A DNA stretch of 64,000 bases, from assembly GCA_021307315.1 (NCBI GenBank), contig JAJSPD010000115.1, positions 30,816-94,815 on the forward strand, written 5' to 3'. This document shows, in pieces, positions 1-12,999 of this stretch (within the stretch, counting starts at the first letter, position 1; every line of letters begins with the position of its first letter). This stretch comes from Bisporella sp. PMI_857. Lineage: Eukaryota; Ascomycota; Leotiomycetes; Helotiales; Helotiaceae. Made by a program: the position numbers and the translations under genes. The notes beneath the pieces are model-generated. The model was not told the origin of the DNA. It did not search any database and saw only the letters and a list, made by a program, of their open reading frames with translations.

Positions 1-726
1 CATGAACGTTAGCGTCGTAAGTTAGATTGTGAGCTTTGGCGTAGGCAGTATCCGGAACAGTAAAGTTCTCAGACTAGTCCAACTGTCAGTTTCAACTCAG
101 TAAAGTTAAGCTCGCGGGCGTACCTTTTTAAAGTAGGGTAAGAGGTCAGTCCATGACCATCCAGGATTCCCAAGGGCTGCCCAAGCGTTGTAGTCCCCAG
201 CACCACCTCTTAGCATGAACATGGCATTAACTGTTGATCCGCCTCCAACAACGGCCCTGTCATGCTGCAACTTTAGCAATGATTTCAATAGACGCTATTC
301 CATGGCCCCTCCATACATAGGGAATGAAGACTTACGCTGTTGTGACGAAAAAAGTTCGGTTATTCAAGCCTGGCTGCGGTGTAGAGAACAAGTTGGGCCA
401 GAGGTATGACCCGGGATTAAAGCTTCCAGGAATCAACACCGAGTCTTCTCCTTGGTCGAAAGGACCATACTCAATCACAAGTACGCATACTATAGATCAC
501 TTAGCTCGTTCTCCTGAATAAAACTCATGTAACACAAACCACTTGGATCTTCAGTTAGGCGATCTGCTACAGTGAGACCAGCAGTACCTCCTCCAACAAT
601 GATGAAATCATAGGAGGCATCCTTGACCTCCTCTGCTTCAACAACACGGGCATAGCGGCTAAGGGAGTTTCCATTAACTAATAGGAGAGCGGAAGCAAGG
701 AGAAGCAGAGAGAAAGGAGGATGCAT
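1..726 (-). CDS. GMC oxidoreductase, 5' part (runs off the window start)
   Basis: FAD-dependent GMC-family oxidoreductase (glucose oxidase/aryl-alcohol oxidase type), probably secreted. Exons on the minus strand are 726-540, 489-336, 256-124 and 73-<1, with introns of about 50, 79 and 50 nt; every junction keeps phase. The chosen ATG at 726 opens a hydrophobic signal peptide (MHPPFSLLLLASALLLVNG). An in-frame non-ATG extension upstream was ignored. Residues about 39-52 carry the FAD-binding Rossmann motif IIVGGGTAGLTVAD. Exon 3 carries the second GMC signature VVGGGSTVNAM followed by a WAALGNPGWSW segment. Only about 184 residues are visible out of a usual 600 or so, so the substrate-binding half and the catalytic His are outside the window. 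Substrate cannot be told from this part. Confidence 0.85.
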
Positions 727-1075
727 GTTGGTTGAGCAAAAGTGTTGTGATATCACATTAAACACACTTAGAGAGCAATTTATACATTACTGGCATTACC
801 GACAACTCGATCGGGGATAACTACATCGTAAGTATCCGCCTAACCCGTCCAGATATGGAGGCTGATACCTATACAAGCATGAATAGTGACCCCGACGGGT
901 TAGCTTGACGCTACACAGGCAGCTCTTAGCGGACAACGACTGGCTAATCCGAATTTAGGTGATTTGTAGCACAGCGCTAGCCCATCTGTGGAAGATGTAA
1001 GACTTCCATAACTCTAATATTGATTATTCTTCCAATGATGTTTATTGAGGTTTGCAACCGGCTAACCGGCTCACG
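727..1075. other. Intergenic, 349 bp
   Basis: Promoter side of the GMC oxidoreductase and 3' flank of the PHAF1-like gene. I see no coding sequence, tRNA or repeat here. Confidence 0.5.
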
Positions 1076-2686
1076 TCAGAAAACCGTCAGGCCACTGACA
1101 GCGCCATTCTTCAACACCTCAAACACTAAACCTGGAAAGCCAAATAATGTTGTGTTACCCAATCCGTTGATGCTATCACTACCTCCAGTCTCAAGACGCT
1201 TTCTTTTGATAGTGTCTTCCCACCCACCGAGGAGTTCACAGCTGCTTCCAGGACTGTCACCCCAATCACGATTTAGAACCATACCTCTTTGCCGATTCTT
1301 AGCTTCCTCAGCGTTCTTGTAAACGGTCTTCCATTCTTCATGTAGGCTATGTTCAACTACCTGAAATGGCGTCTCGGAGTTGATAATGGCATCTCCAGGC
1401 TGGATCAAATACTCAATCTCCCATCTACACCTGCGATGACGATTGAATGGGTATGAACCTGGCACATTGCCATGCAGCACAACCTTTGATGCAACAAGCC
1501 TAGATGACATGTTGGATTGGAAGCGTTCAGCATCGCTGGAATCGGTGAGTCCTTTTGAAGGTGGCCGCTGTGATGGAGCTATAGGCGTGGAGATCAAAAT
1601 ATCAAAACCATGGTAAAAATAATTGTAGAAGCATTCTCCGGTAACACTTCCTGCAACTTCACCATCTTCGTTGTCGTCTTCAGAATCATCGGTCGCAGTA
1701 TGCGCTGATGACTGGTCAGTATCGGTTGAATCGTCCAGGCGAAGGTCGTTGACATCTGATCGAACATGTGTTCCACTTCCGACCCTGTTATTGTGTATGG
1801 CCATTCTCTGATCACTTTTTCGATATATGGCATCGGGAGGACCTAATTCGGCTACTAGCTCTTGTGGCGACGTTTGGCCGAGCTGAATCCAGAAATTACT
1901 ACTCAATGGGCGAACCAACTCTAATCTTCCTTCACCATGAATCCTGACAACATTCACCTCGTCCGGTACCGGCTCTCTAGATTTGGCGTACTGAGGTAAC
2001 GACCTCAAAGGTTCTAAAGAATGCGTATATAAAGTCTCCCGTGCATCAGACCATGAATCTCCACTGAATATTGCCATCGATGCAGCCGGAGGGCTAGTAG
2101 AGGATGATAGAAGAGACACCATATCTTTCCCAGGCTGCCATGAGGTACTCTGCATAGGAAAGGAAAACGCGACTCCAGGGTAAGATAAGATGTAAAGACC
2201 CAGTCCAGTTTCATCTTCGTGATCTGGCCCGATATATTCTCCAGGAAATGTTGGCCCAATAAGATTTTTGTAAATATGTTTAAAGCTTGGACCTGAAAGA
2301 CTTTCGGTAGGTCCTGAAGAAGCTGGAGATGTCGCTGGTCGGAAAACTTCTCTATCCTTGTATTGAATCTTATTCTTTGTGAAATCTAGCACTTCGATTA
2401 ACCGCAATCGCTGTTCCGGCCCATCGAATCGCAAACGGACTCCATTTGTGGGGAGGTCGAGCGTGACGGGTTGCTTGACAGGGGCAGATGGTTCGTATAT
2501 CACATCGATCTTTGGGAATTGCTGTGGTTCAGCTTTAAGGCGGGTGAGGATATCGTGAAGTGAAGCTCCAAGCACTGCAAGTTTGTTAGTTGAGCCCAGG
2601 AAGGAGTAAGGTAAGGGGGCATGCCACTACCTACCTAGGAAGCCCAAAGCTTGTCCTGGATGGACAGTAGCAGTAAAGAGCGACAT
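1076..2686 (-). CDS. PHAF1 / UPF0183 family protein
   Basis: Member of the UPF0183 family, whose animal member PHAF1 (MYTHO, C16orf70) is linked to phagophore assembly in autophagy; the fungal role is not established. Two exons: 2686-2635 encodes the first 17 residues, then a 60-nt intron, then 2574-1076. The split Val codon restores the family start ...LGFLVLGASLHDIL. Total 516 residues. Family features are the N-terminal LGASLHDILTRLK, a central segment ending in the TGECFYNYFYHGFDILIST motif, and a C-terminal half containing SRLVASKVVLHGNVPGSYPF. An acidic, Ser-rich linker of about 50 residues sits before the central motif, as often in fungal members. The gene is divergent from the kinesin-5 gene across a 475-bp shared upstream region. 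Confidence in family is high; in function, low. Confidence 0.85.
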
Positions 2687-3161
2687 GTTGGTCACATTTG
2701 TGGATGATATCCATAAAATAAAGAGCTATAGAAGTAAGGAGAGAGGGGGATAGAGGTGGGACTTAGGTATTCATTAGAGGTTTCTACAATGCATATACAC
2801 AAACTGGCGAAACACAGCAGTTTGATCAGATGCAGCTTAGTGAGGGGTCACGCGCAAGCGTCATAACCTTAGAGCAAATCTATGCTTAGATGTTGCTGTG
2901 GCAACGCCAGTTTATGGCCCCTTGGATATGATCACAAGCCTTGCAACCTGCATCTTCTAAAATATTTAAGAATATCAACAACTTCACGACAAGCGCATTC
3001 TATACTAATTAATACCGTGAGATACTGAGTTAATATCAGGCGCATATATTGAACTTCCAATATTTAGCTTATCGACACCTCCTAGGCCATCACCTGGCGT
3101 GACATTTAGCCAAGCTCACGCGCACATCAACAAAGATAGGGCAGGAACCCTTCACGATCGC
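2687..3161. promoter_or_regulatory. Divergent promoter region, PHAF1-like / kinesin-5
   Basis: 475 bp between two divergently oriented start codons must hold both core promoters. It is moderately AT-rich with no ORF of note. I could not identify a specific factor site with confidence. Confidence 0.4.
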
Positions 3162-6100
3162 ATGGCAGGACTACCTCGAGCAGCAGCAGTGCCTGCAAGG
3201 AAAAACAGCATGCGACCACCACCACGTCCCTCGGCGCGTCCGCAATCTGCGATGGGACGAGACAGATCAGGCGCAGTTTCGCCAGTTGAATCCGTTGCAT
3301 CTGTCGCTCAGTCTCAGAATGGCACGAAGCGAAAAGAACGCGACTTCGACGATGGCGCGGAAGGAGAAACCAATATCAATGTTGTGGTAAGGTGTAGAGG
3401 TCGGAATGAGCGCGAAGTTAGGGAAAATAGTGGTGTGGTGTTGCATACAGAGGGAGCTAAAGGAAAATCGTTAGAGCTCTCTATGGGACCAAGCGCCATA
3501 AGCAATAAGACATATCATTTTGACAAAGTCTTTTCCTCGGCCGCCGATCAGAGTATGATCTATGATGATGTGGTCACTCCAATTTTGGACGAGGTCAGTC
3601 CCTCGAATCATGTCGCTGAGCAATGTTGACATTCGCTAGATGCTTGACGGGTATAACTGCACCATATTTGCCTATGGCCAAACAGGAACCGGAAAAACGT
3701 ATACAATGTCTGGGGATATGAATGAGCACTACGGAATGCTCTCAGATGCAGCAGGAATAATACCTCGAGCCCTGAATGCCTTGTTTACCAAGCTCGAAAT
3801 TGCCGATGTGGAAGCCTCTGTTAAATGCTCCTTCATCGAACTGTATAACGAAGAGCTTCGTGACCTGATTTCATCAGACGACGGCGCTAAACTAAAGATC
3901 TATGATGATAACAGCAAGAAAGGACATTCAAGCACTTTGGTTCAGGGTATGGAAGAATCGCATATCAAGTCCGCGGTTGACGGTATAAAATTGCTTCAGG
4001 CTGGGAGTCATAAGCGTCAGGTCGCTGCGACGAAATGCAACGATCTCAGTAGTCGAAGCCATACTGTCTTTACGGTTACCGCATATATCAAGAGACAAGG
4101 TGATAATGGCGAGGATTATATTAGTGCCGGAAAACTCAACCTAGTGGATCTGGCTGGCAGCGAGAATATCCAGCGATCCGGAGCGGAGAACAAGAGAGCG
4201 GCAGAGGCTGGTCTGATCAACAAGAGTTTACTTACCCTTGGACGAGTTATCAATGCCCTTGTCGACCGAAGCCCGCATATTCCATATCGAGAATCGAAGC
4301 TCACTCGATTACTCCAGGATTCATTAGGCGGAAGAACCAAAACTTGTATCATCGCAACTGTTTCTCCTGCCAAAAGCAACTTGGAAGAAACAATTTCGAC
4401 TTTGGATTATGCTTTCCGGGCGAAGAACATCCGAAATAAGCCACAAGTCAATCAAATGGTCAACAAGAAGACTCTACTAAAAGAGTTTACGGCAGAAATC
4501 GAAAGATTAAAGAGTGAACTCATTGCAACTCGGCAAAGAAATGGAGTGTATCTCACAAACGAGGCTTACGAAGAGATGCAAGTTGAAAGCGAGTCTCGAA
4601 GGATTCTTGGTGAAGAGCAGGCCGGTCAGATTGAAACAATGGAGACCAACCTTCGAAATAAAGTGCAGGAGTTGTTCTCTCTCACCTCTAACTTCATGAC
4701 TCTTAAAAAAGATCACGAGGCGACGAAAGTTGTTTTAGACGAGACCAAGAGTGTTCTTGATCAAACCGAATTTGTACTGAGTAACACGCGACAGAGTCTG
4801 GCCGAAGAAACACTTTTGCGAAAAGCCCATCAAATAACCGAGGAAAAGTTGAGCGTTGTTGGCAATGAACTTCTCTCGACGCTGGGCAAAACTGTCCATG
4901 ATGTTGGTGGTCTTCATGATAAGAATCGGAGGAAGTCAGACCTTCAGGCTTTGAATCGCAATACCTGGGAAGTGACACAGTCTCAAGTATCTGAAGTGAC
5001 AAATCTTGTCGAGCATCGAGTCGGGGAATTTCGAAATCAACAGCAAAAGCTAATGGCAGCGGTCTCGAGCAAAATGCAGTCTTTCGTGGACGACGAGCTA
5101 GAGAAACTCTCTTCGACTAAGGCCTTTTTAGAAGCCGGTGTCTCCTCCTTTGAGCAATCTGAAAAGGAGGTCTCGGAACAGACATCTTCAGCAAAAGAAG
5201 GAATGGACGTGGTCCTGGAAGAGATCAAAGTTCTCCGTGAGGATGTGAAGAGGCGAGTGGGGGAAGGACTTCAAGGTCTCTCTGTTGCAGCGGAACGCAT
5301 TTCTGCTGAGGTACTCAGCGAACTTGGTGCATTTCATACCCAACTCCATGGATCCTACAGTTCGCTTGGACGTGATTTCAAAGCCCTTTTCGAAGATTTG
5401 CTCAAGCACGTTAATGCTCAAAAGACAGAAATAAACGAATTGCGCCAACAGCTGAATGTGACTAACGAAGCCATAACGCAGTCTAACGCAGCTGCTTCAT
5501 CTAGACTCAATGCGGTTTTAAAGCAGGAAAAAGAGCAAGCTATCACTGATCGCCAAAATCTGCTGGCCCAAATCACAAGTCTTGTGATGTCCCAGGGTCA
5601 AGCTCAAGAAGAGCGGCTCAGCTCGAAGATTGGAGAAGTTCAACAAAGTATCTCCTCCTCGAAAGAGGCGTTCGAGGCTTCATGTGTCACCTATAACCGT
5701 AAGATGGATGAGTGGAACATCAGAGAAGATAGTCTAGTCGAAGAAGTGCTCAGATCACGAGAAACATTGAAGAGCAAATTGAAGGAGGATTGGGTAGTGA
5801 GTGCAAATCTACTGTATGGTCTAACACCGCTGACAACTCTAGGCTACAAACAAGCACAACTCATCACTTCAAGTTACTACACGATCTGTACATGATGAGA
5901 CTGTCCGTATTGTTGATCAGCAAATGAAAGATATGGAAATTCAAATGCAGGCTTTAGATGACTTCGTTACTCGCGCCCGATCTCAGAATGCTCAGCATCA
6001 TGACAGTCATGCTATTTCTCTTCAAGCATTATCTACAACAGTAAAGTCTTCATACTCCAACATTGGGGCACATTTCGCTTCGACATATGAGCGAGTACGA

Positions 6101-6712
6101 GATCTCGGCGTTGAAATGACATCCAAGGCAGGTTCTCTTGAAGAGTCCCTCATACCACTTGACTCCAATCTCCGCCAACCGTTGGAAGAGTTGCGCTCAA
6201 ATATCTCAAACACCAGGCTCCAGGAATATCAGCCTACAGGCGAAACTCCCCAAAAGATGCAATACCAATATTCTATGGAATTACCGCGTACCGCATCTCA
6301 TGATACTCTATTAGCCACCCTACGACGGCCTATCATGGAATCGCCCACTAAAACCATGATCCCGGTCATCTTCGAAGATGCTCCGCAGAATGAGAGCGAA
6401 AAGACTATAGTAACTACCCCTTCCACAGATGGAGAACGAAAGCCAACAAGTGGACTTAGGGAACTCGACATCAATATCAACGCAGGTTCACTGAGCTTGG
6501 ATCACCAACGAAGCGACTCAGACGCAGTGTCCGATGCAGTCAAGTGTGATGCATTGCCCAAAAACCCAAGTTTTAAGAAAAGTACAGGCAGCAAGATGCA
6601 GTTTCCTAGATCTGCAAAGAAGAGTAATATAGTGGTTTTGGAGGGGAGGGAAAACAGTACATCATTGTTCAGTCAGAGTACGGGGAGGAGAAGAAGCCCA
6701 AGAATTGCATAA
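3162..6712 (+). CDS. bimC: Kinesin-5 (BimC/Eg5/Cut7 class) spindle motor
   Basis: Plus-end directed bipolar kinesin that slides antiparallel microtubules apart during spindle assembly. Three exons: 3162-3593, 3640-5796 and 5843-6712, both introns 46 nt, giving 1152 residues, the usual size. The ATG at 3162 was chosen because a longer frame upstream lacks an ATG and homologues begin with a short MAG-type basic, Pro-rich tail. The motor domain covers roughly residues 95-440: P-loop GQTGTGKT (157-164), switch I SSRSH (281-285), switch II LVDLAGSE (312-319), and neck linker about 430-450. Coiled coil follows to about residue 860. The C-terminal BimC box, with its Cdk1-type Thr in the ETPQK context near residue 998 followed by YQY...LPRTASHD, fixes the subfamily. 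An essential mitotic gene, expected to be intact, and it is. Confidence 0.95.
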
Positions 6713-9700
6713 CGTTCTCGCAGAAGGGCATTGCCGCGATCATGCCATGTTGTTGGGGAGGATTTTCGTGACCGACTTTATTCCGAGTTTACTCATCCGA
6801 GCTTATTCCGGGTTGACGTTCTTTACGATATGAGGTCGTTCTGGGATTTGAAAGCGACAGGGCGTTCATGGATATCACCTGATTCTTGCGTTATTGTATA
6901 GATTCCCATCCATCTTTGTGCAGGTCATTGAAACCCTGGTATTAACAGTAAATAGTAATCATTACCTCATCGTTTTAACCCTTGCAGTTTCTGTAATTAA
7001 TGAGGCTATTACTTTCGTATTCATATTTTGAGTTCGATAATAACAAGTATACCTATGTGTTTGTCATCGCCTAACGAAAGGCCATTATTGGTTCTGGTCG
7101 CGGAGACGGAACATTTTGAGAACTATGACGAACACGCGCACCAGCTAGAGGGTTGCAATCAAGGCGGGCTTAAATCAGAAGAAGGGAAAAGAAGGTTTGA
7201 ATAATCCTGCAACTAAGGTGGATAGAAGTCCGTTCCCCCCCGCGAACGTTTTTCCTCTTTTTTGGGGGGAGGGGAGACAGCCCAAAAAAAAAAAAAAAAA
7301 AACAACAATAGCCGACCCGGGTCTTCGAGCATGCACCGACATTTCTTGCACACATAATAAAAGAGCGTTTAATTTCTGGTTTGATCCAAATTATCTGTGT
7401 TTTGGAGGGTAACGCCCTGCCACCCTCCTTTTTTTTTTCCTTTTTTTTTTTCCTCTCTCACTCTTTTCGAGCGCAGCCGCCCTTCTCGCGACGGCGGCCT
7501 GGTCGGCTCGCTCTCTCGCTTCCTCGCTTCCTCGCCTAGATCGAAAGAAAGTCGGAACCGCCATCACGGAATCTACGCTGCGTGGCTTGAACAAACGGGA
7601 AATACCCCTTTGGCTCCACGAAGAGATATAGGGGAGTTCGGTGGCTTGGCCGATGGGCAATGTCGGACGCCACTTTTGGGGATATCTGGTGCAATACCTG
7701 GCTTTGGCTTAGCTAAACTTCGCGCCCTGGAAAGGTTTGCGTGTATGGATTTGTGTGTGTTGTGAGGGTATGTGGGGTATGTTGGTTTGTATATGTGGGG
7801 CACACACCGACGTCCACTTTTTTTTTTGCTGCTGAAACCGTAGAATACAGATCGGTATGTGGGGGCGGCAAGTGAATGGTGTTGGACCCTTGAAAAAAGG
7901 GGGGAAGAAAAAGAAATGCGGAGCATCTCCGTCTTCGCCGCACCTCATCGTGGAAAAGCAAGAAAGCTTCTCGCGTGCTTCTAGAAAGGCTTTAGAAGGA
8001 TGATGGAAAAGCTTCGATGGAAGGGTGGGTGGGGAGTTGGAGTTTGACAAGACCCGCCATAAGCACACCCTGAAAATAACTGATTGGGCACGACGTCGCG
8101 CATCTCCGCTTTTTAGTGGGACAGGTCATCCAGTTCGGCAGGTGGGCTTTTCAGGGTTGCAACGTGGAATCGCATCCTGCGAAGTCTGTCCCGTCTCACG
8201 CAGCCAGCTAGCGCATTGCTTATCCACATATTAGAGTTTGAACTGATGCGGGTTTTTCCTGAGCTGATTTAAACTTTTGCGTGGTCGGAAAGGGGTGGAA
8301 CATTGGTGGAAGGTGTGGTGGGAGGGTGGTGGTGTGGAAGGAGAAAGGAACGGTGAAGAACCCTCACAACCAGGGCATGAATGGTTGGTCTTCGGCGCTA
8401 GCCATGCTGACGGGACGAAGATTGTGACATGAAAACGTGGTTATGGCGGAGTTCGAGCGGAGGAGAGGGGGGTCAGCCACAGGTGAGCTTAATGTCTCGG
8501 CGGTTTTGCGCTGTCTTTGCTCTATTGCGTGGCTCATAGTGGATTCGCCGAGTTCTAGATGGGATGGACGTGAATTTTTTGCGGAGCTGAGCCTACGTTT
8601 CTTTCGCCATCATCTGGGATATCGCTGATGGCTTTCTTCACCTCGAGTTGTTCGGGGAGTTTGTGGTCTGATGTTGGGACCGTGGAGAAACGTGCGCAAG
8701 ATGGGATAATCCCATGATTGCTCTTTGTCAAGCTTGTTTCATGGCGGTGTAGTGTGGACGTGTTTGGTGATTTTCTTAGCCTTATTATCCCACCGACTTA
8801 ACAACGAGCGTGTCCAGGGACCAGGGCGAAAGGGTTGCAAAGCCACGGGCGACGGGAAAGCCATGTGGTCGACTAGGAATCCTCCTGTCTTTGCCCAAGT
8901 AGGGCTACCCTAAGCAATGTCTAATCATGCGCAGATGAATAACGTTATCAAGGTACGTGTGTCGTAAGTTTCGGGTGTGTCGAGCATAACTGGGCGACGC
9001 CACGTCTTCCAGAGATTGGGATACCGTACTGTAGATATATATGTTGAGTTTGCAAAAATGGGCACTGACAGCTCCCAACTCCCCCGGATCTTCTAGCATC
9101 CACGCCGCAAACGTTCCTGCTGTGGGAACGACTAGGAGAATTCTCTTGTGAGGCCCACGATATTCTCTCCATCTCCATAGAATCTTGGACAGAAAAGGAG
9201 GTATGCCAAGGGACGCGATCTAAGATAGCTGGAAGTAAAAGCGGATGAGGTCAGGGCTTGGCGTCAAGAATAGCGCGGCACACCAGCTCCGGTATAGCAG
9301 AGATTTTGTGTGGAGAATTTATGGAGAAACCTGTCTATTCACAACTACCACGAGCGGTCTATTTCGGTGCCGCCGGTCACGAGGCATCCATCTACTGGAT
9401 GGTCGTCACATCATGCAAGATCTGTCCTACCTAAGTGTCCCGGCCAAGTATGTTTGATCTACTGTAGAAATCCTTCTGCCCTATCTTCTGAAGGACCCCT
9501 TCTCGTTTAATCATTCCTTAGAAACCCAGCCAGAAAAAGGTTCCGTTACATTTGGAGCACTCCCAAACACTAGTTGCATCTCTGGAATCTGTCGCAAGTG
9601 CTTGGGTCTTAAGATCAAGGGAGGCATTTCATCACCTATTTGGGGATGGCTCGCGGCCATAAAGCGGAGCAGGGCTCGGGAAATTGCCGGAGCAAGTAAT

Positions 9701-11350
9701 TCTCTGGTTCGGCAAAACATCGGCATTCGTAGGCTGCTTCCATGCAAAGGGGTGCGTGGATCGAAACCTTAACTGTAAGCCAGCGCCAAGACCTATTTGA
9801 CGGAGACGTTATCAAATGGATTTACCTTTCACCTTGTTTCCGTCCACGAGGAAGATAACTTGGGCCGTACCATCCATTACTTCACTCCTGCATAACAGAT
9901 GTACCCCCAACGGTTCTTCTGAGTCATTGATGCTTTTTTTGCATGTCCTGGATTTCTTCAAGATGTTGGCCGTCGCGAGAGTTTATTTAAGCTTTATCTG
10001 GATAAATGATTAGGCGAACGATGAGAGCTGGGACGGGTCTTGATATTGCCACGACTGACCCTTCTAAAAGGGCCATGTTCAGCAGAACGTCGTAGGACCG
10101 CACTGTCGCAGCTGGAATCAAGTGGCAAGGAAAAGACAAGATGTACGAAGCATGGCCAGCCATGCTATTAATATTCTTCTAGATGCGTGCTCTCTTATTC
10201 ATGAACGACGCGTCGTCCGTGCTATCAAGCTACCACGGCCAATCGATGAGGATAGAACTGTGCAGAGTCTTCTTTCAAGGACCGCAGGTAAATTGGTTGC
10301 CATCTACTTACTGTCGGTAGGTGGATCGCCTATGGAATAACATCGGGGACACCTTGTCAGCATGTACGTAGGGTAAGGTGGTGTAGCGTAGTGTAGCGTC
10401 ACCGTACTTACTAAGTTTAGTTAAGTCCTTTCGTAGGTAGGTCATCGCCCCCCTGTCCTCGCCTGCGGACTTGCCCCACCTGGCTTGGCTACACTAGTCC
10501 CAAACCATGACCCATGTTACATTTTTTCTACCGGATCAACCAGGGATCTGCGAGACCATCGAAACTCTAATTTTCATCTGTACCAATCATGCGCGATAGC
10601 GGAAAAGGGTCAATGGGTCCCCAATGAAAAGGCGGGAGGGGGGGGTTGGTTTGAACATCCCTCCTCCTAAGTACTGTACGCATCACAGCGCTTCGCATCG
10701 CATCCCGGGTCTCTTGACAGTGATTGTGATGATGATGCTGATGATGAGGGCATGAATTCATCCCCCACCCTCCTTTAAACCGGCTTAGATCATACCGACC
10801 TTTTTTTTTACAAAATTTAAATTTCACTGTGGTCCGTTGTTGGACTTCCCCCATCGTTCTATCCAATCCAATCCTATACTCTTCTTATCCTGTCCTATCC
10901 GATCCTGCAAGTTCAGCTCTTTGACTTTTCTTGCTCTCCTCCGGACGGGGGAACCAACGGGCTTTGACTTTTGCCTTTGCCTCTGCATTTGCCTTAGCAA
11001 GGAACAGGAATCAGGAAACGGGAGCTTTCCTCTCGATGTGAACATCGAGGAGTGGAATGCTAACTAGTGCTAGCCTCGGAAAGTCTTGGCTTTTGGACCC
11101 TGTGATAAATACATATACACCAGCAGCCCACTCGTACTGTAAGGACACGCCCTTATCCACCTTACAACTACCGCCCCACAGAACACCAAACTTCTTGTAA
11201 TTCGTACCTTGAACTGGTCCTGTGCATCTTTGTTCAGTAGTTATCCTTTGTACACTGCACGATACCAGCCCCATCGTCATAATCCCCATCTCCTCTTTCC
11301 CACCTCGTCACCTCGAAAGCACATCGTCCTCGTCCCGCTGGGCACGTCAA
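6713..11350. other. Gene-poor 4.6-kb region upstream of the bZIP gene
   Basis: No ORF here shows family similarity or believable exon structure. It holds homopolymer and pyrimidine-rich tracts: a G run then a 19-A run near 7262-7302, a C/T tract at 7431-7475, and CT-rich direct repeats near 7510-7535. These look like long fungal 5' leader or promoter DNA. The bases nearest the bZIP gene (about 10840-11350) are CT-rich and contain small upstream ORFs. I see no tRNA. Confidence 0.5.
11057..11200 (+). promoter_or_regulatory. Possible upstream ORF in the bZIP leader (47 codons)
   Basis: An ATG-initiated frame of 47 codons lies 150 bp before the bZIP start, and a minimal ATG-TGA pair lies just upstream near 11037. 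If transcription begins before about 11030, both would sit in the mRNA leader and could restrict translation, as uORFs do for the cross-pathway-control bZIP CPC1/Gcn4. The transcript start is unknown, so this is only a possibility. Confidence 0.25.
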
Positions 11351-12999
11351 ATGGCTAGCACAACTTCCAGCAGAGAAGCGATGTCGAGCGCGCGCAGTTC
11401 ACGGAGTCCGGCCCCAGAGGAATCGGATCAACCCAGAAAGAAAGGTGAGTTAACTTGCTGCGCATCACTTGAAACTGAGCTAACAAATGGTCATAGGGGC
11501 ACGAGGAGGCAAACGATCCGTCACACATCTCACGAAAGCTCAATTGGCCAGAAAACGTGCCAACGATCGAGAGGCGCAACGAAACATTAGAGCACGGACA
11601 AAGGAGCATATCGAGACTCTCGAAAAGAGGGTGAAGGAGCTCGAATCTGGCGGTAGATCGAGCAGCGTGGAGAGAATCATTCAGAGGAACGAACAGCTGG
11701 AAGAAGAGGTCGAAGAGCTGAGAACACAGCTTGCTCGGACGCAGAGCATTCTCCCAGGAGAACGGCCATCGAATATATCTGAAGAACTGGTGATCACTCA
11801 GAAACCAGGGTTAGAGTGGTTGCCAGACCCAGAATCTGGGGCTACCCCATGGATGCATAGGGGATCTCAAGAGCCTCAGACAGACAGTGCTGGGCACCTT
11901 GCTCACATAGGCGCCGGTGCCTCATATCCACTAGAGAATCAGCTCTATCCACAAGCTGTGAGCAAATACGAAGATTCTGAGGAGCCGCAAGATCTATATA
12001 CTCCAACCGCAGTTCCAATATGGAATGATCAGATTGCCTTCGACGAAAACTCCCAAGGCTTACTGAAACCAACACCTGCCTGGGCACCATTCCATCCAGC
12101 CCTTTCCCAGCCTTCCAGATTTGCCGATCTGAGTCCGACCGGCTTCTCAGAAGTAAGTCAGCAGCCGTTAAAGCAAGTCGCCCTGTGGTATGTAGGCTGG
12201 TCGACAGGGAGCTGATTGTCGGGACAGGTTATCAGCACGCCAACATTTCCCAACACAACATGCTGGCAATCTCAACCTTCTGTATATGCATGGCAAATAT
12301 CCACCAAGCTCAAGGCACCTGTCACACTGGTAGACCAGTTGATGTTTTCGGTCATCCACTCTCAGCGGCACCTTCACATTACTCAGGATGTGAATGGTGA
12401 GAGCTTGATCGGACCTGAGTACGCACTACTCAACTTTCTTACGTCGAAGACAAAGCTAACTGCCCGGCAGATTCCCGTCTGTGAATGTTCTCTTCGATCA
12501 GCCTGCTCCAGCAAAGCCACCCTCCACCTTAACCGAAGTGATGGCCCGTTACGCAGCTGTCCTCTCTAACCGTGGCTTCGCGCTCATCCCCGAAAAGCTC
12601 GCCTCCTTCATGTGCATGTACCGCTTCGTACAGTGGCAAATATCACCTGACTACAACACCTACAAAGCTCTACACGACTGGCAAGCTCCTTGTTCAAGCC
12701 AGCTATCCATTCCACATCCCGCGTGGATGGATCTTCCGCCTTGGCCATCCTTCCGAGACAAGGTAATTCGCAACCAGGGACGTTATGATAACGTGGAGTT
12801 TCAGAACGATTACGCCACCAACCTTTCTGTCAATTTTCCGTATGATCCAATGAAGGCATTGGTATTTGAGGATGGTCAGATCATGGTGAGCCAGCTGATG
12901 GACCGGCATCTCAGCAATATCAAAAATATGAGCATGAAGCGACCTTTTGCGCTTAAGTATCCGGAGTTCAAGGATGTATGTCGATTTGATGAAGTTTGA
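11351..12999 (+). CDS. bZIP transcription factor with C-terminal DUF3425
   Basis: Sequence-specific DNA-binding regulator of the fungal bZIP-DUF3425 class. Exons 11351-11444, 11497-12152, 12228-12418 and 12471-12999 give 489 residues with all phases consistent. The basic region (RKRANDREAQRNIRARTKEH) begins near residue 50 and is followed by a short leucine zipper (LEKRVKELE...) and a second coiled-coil stretch. DUF3425 occupies the C-terminal half: W-x-x-S..KLKAPVTLVDQL, then FVQWQISP, HPAWMDLPPWP and LSVNFPYDP. The 3' end is uncertain. GTATGT at 12976 and a TTTTTACAG acceptor at 13053 would splice out the present stop and end the protein at 13071 (487 residues). Targets are unknown. The upstream region is unusually long. 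Confidence 0.88.

Noticed and set aside
7391..8068. Several 80-120 codon ORFs on both strands
   Set aside because: Low-complexity translations arising from pyrimidine and purine tracts, with overlapping frames and no homology cues.
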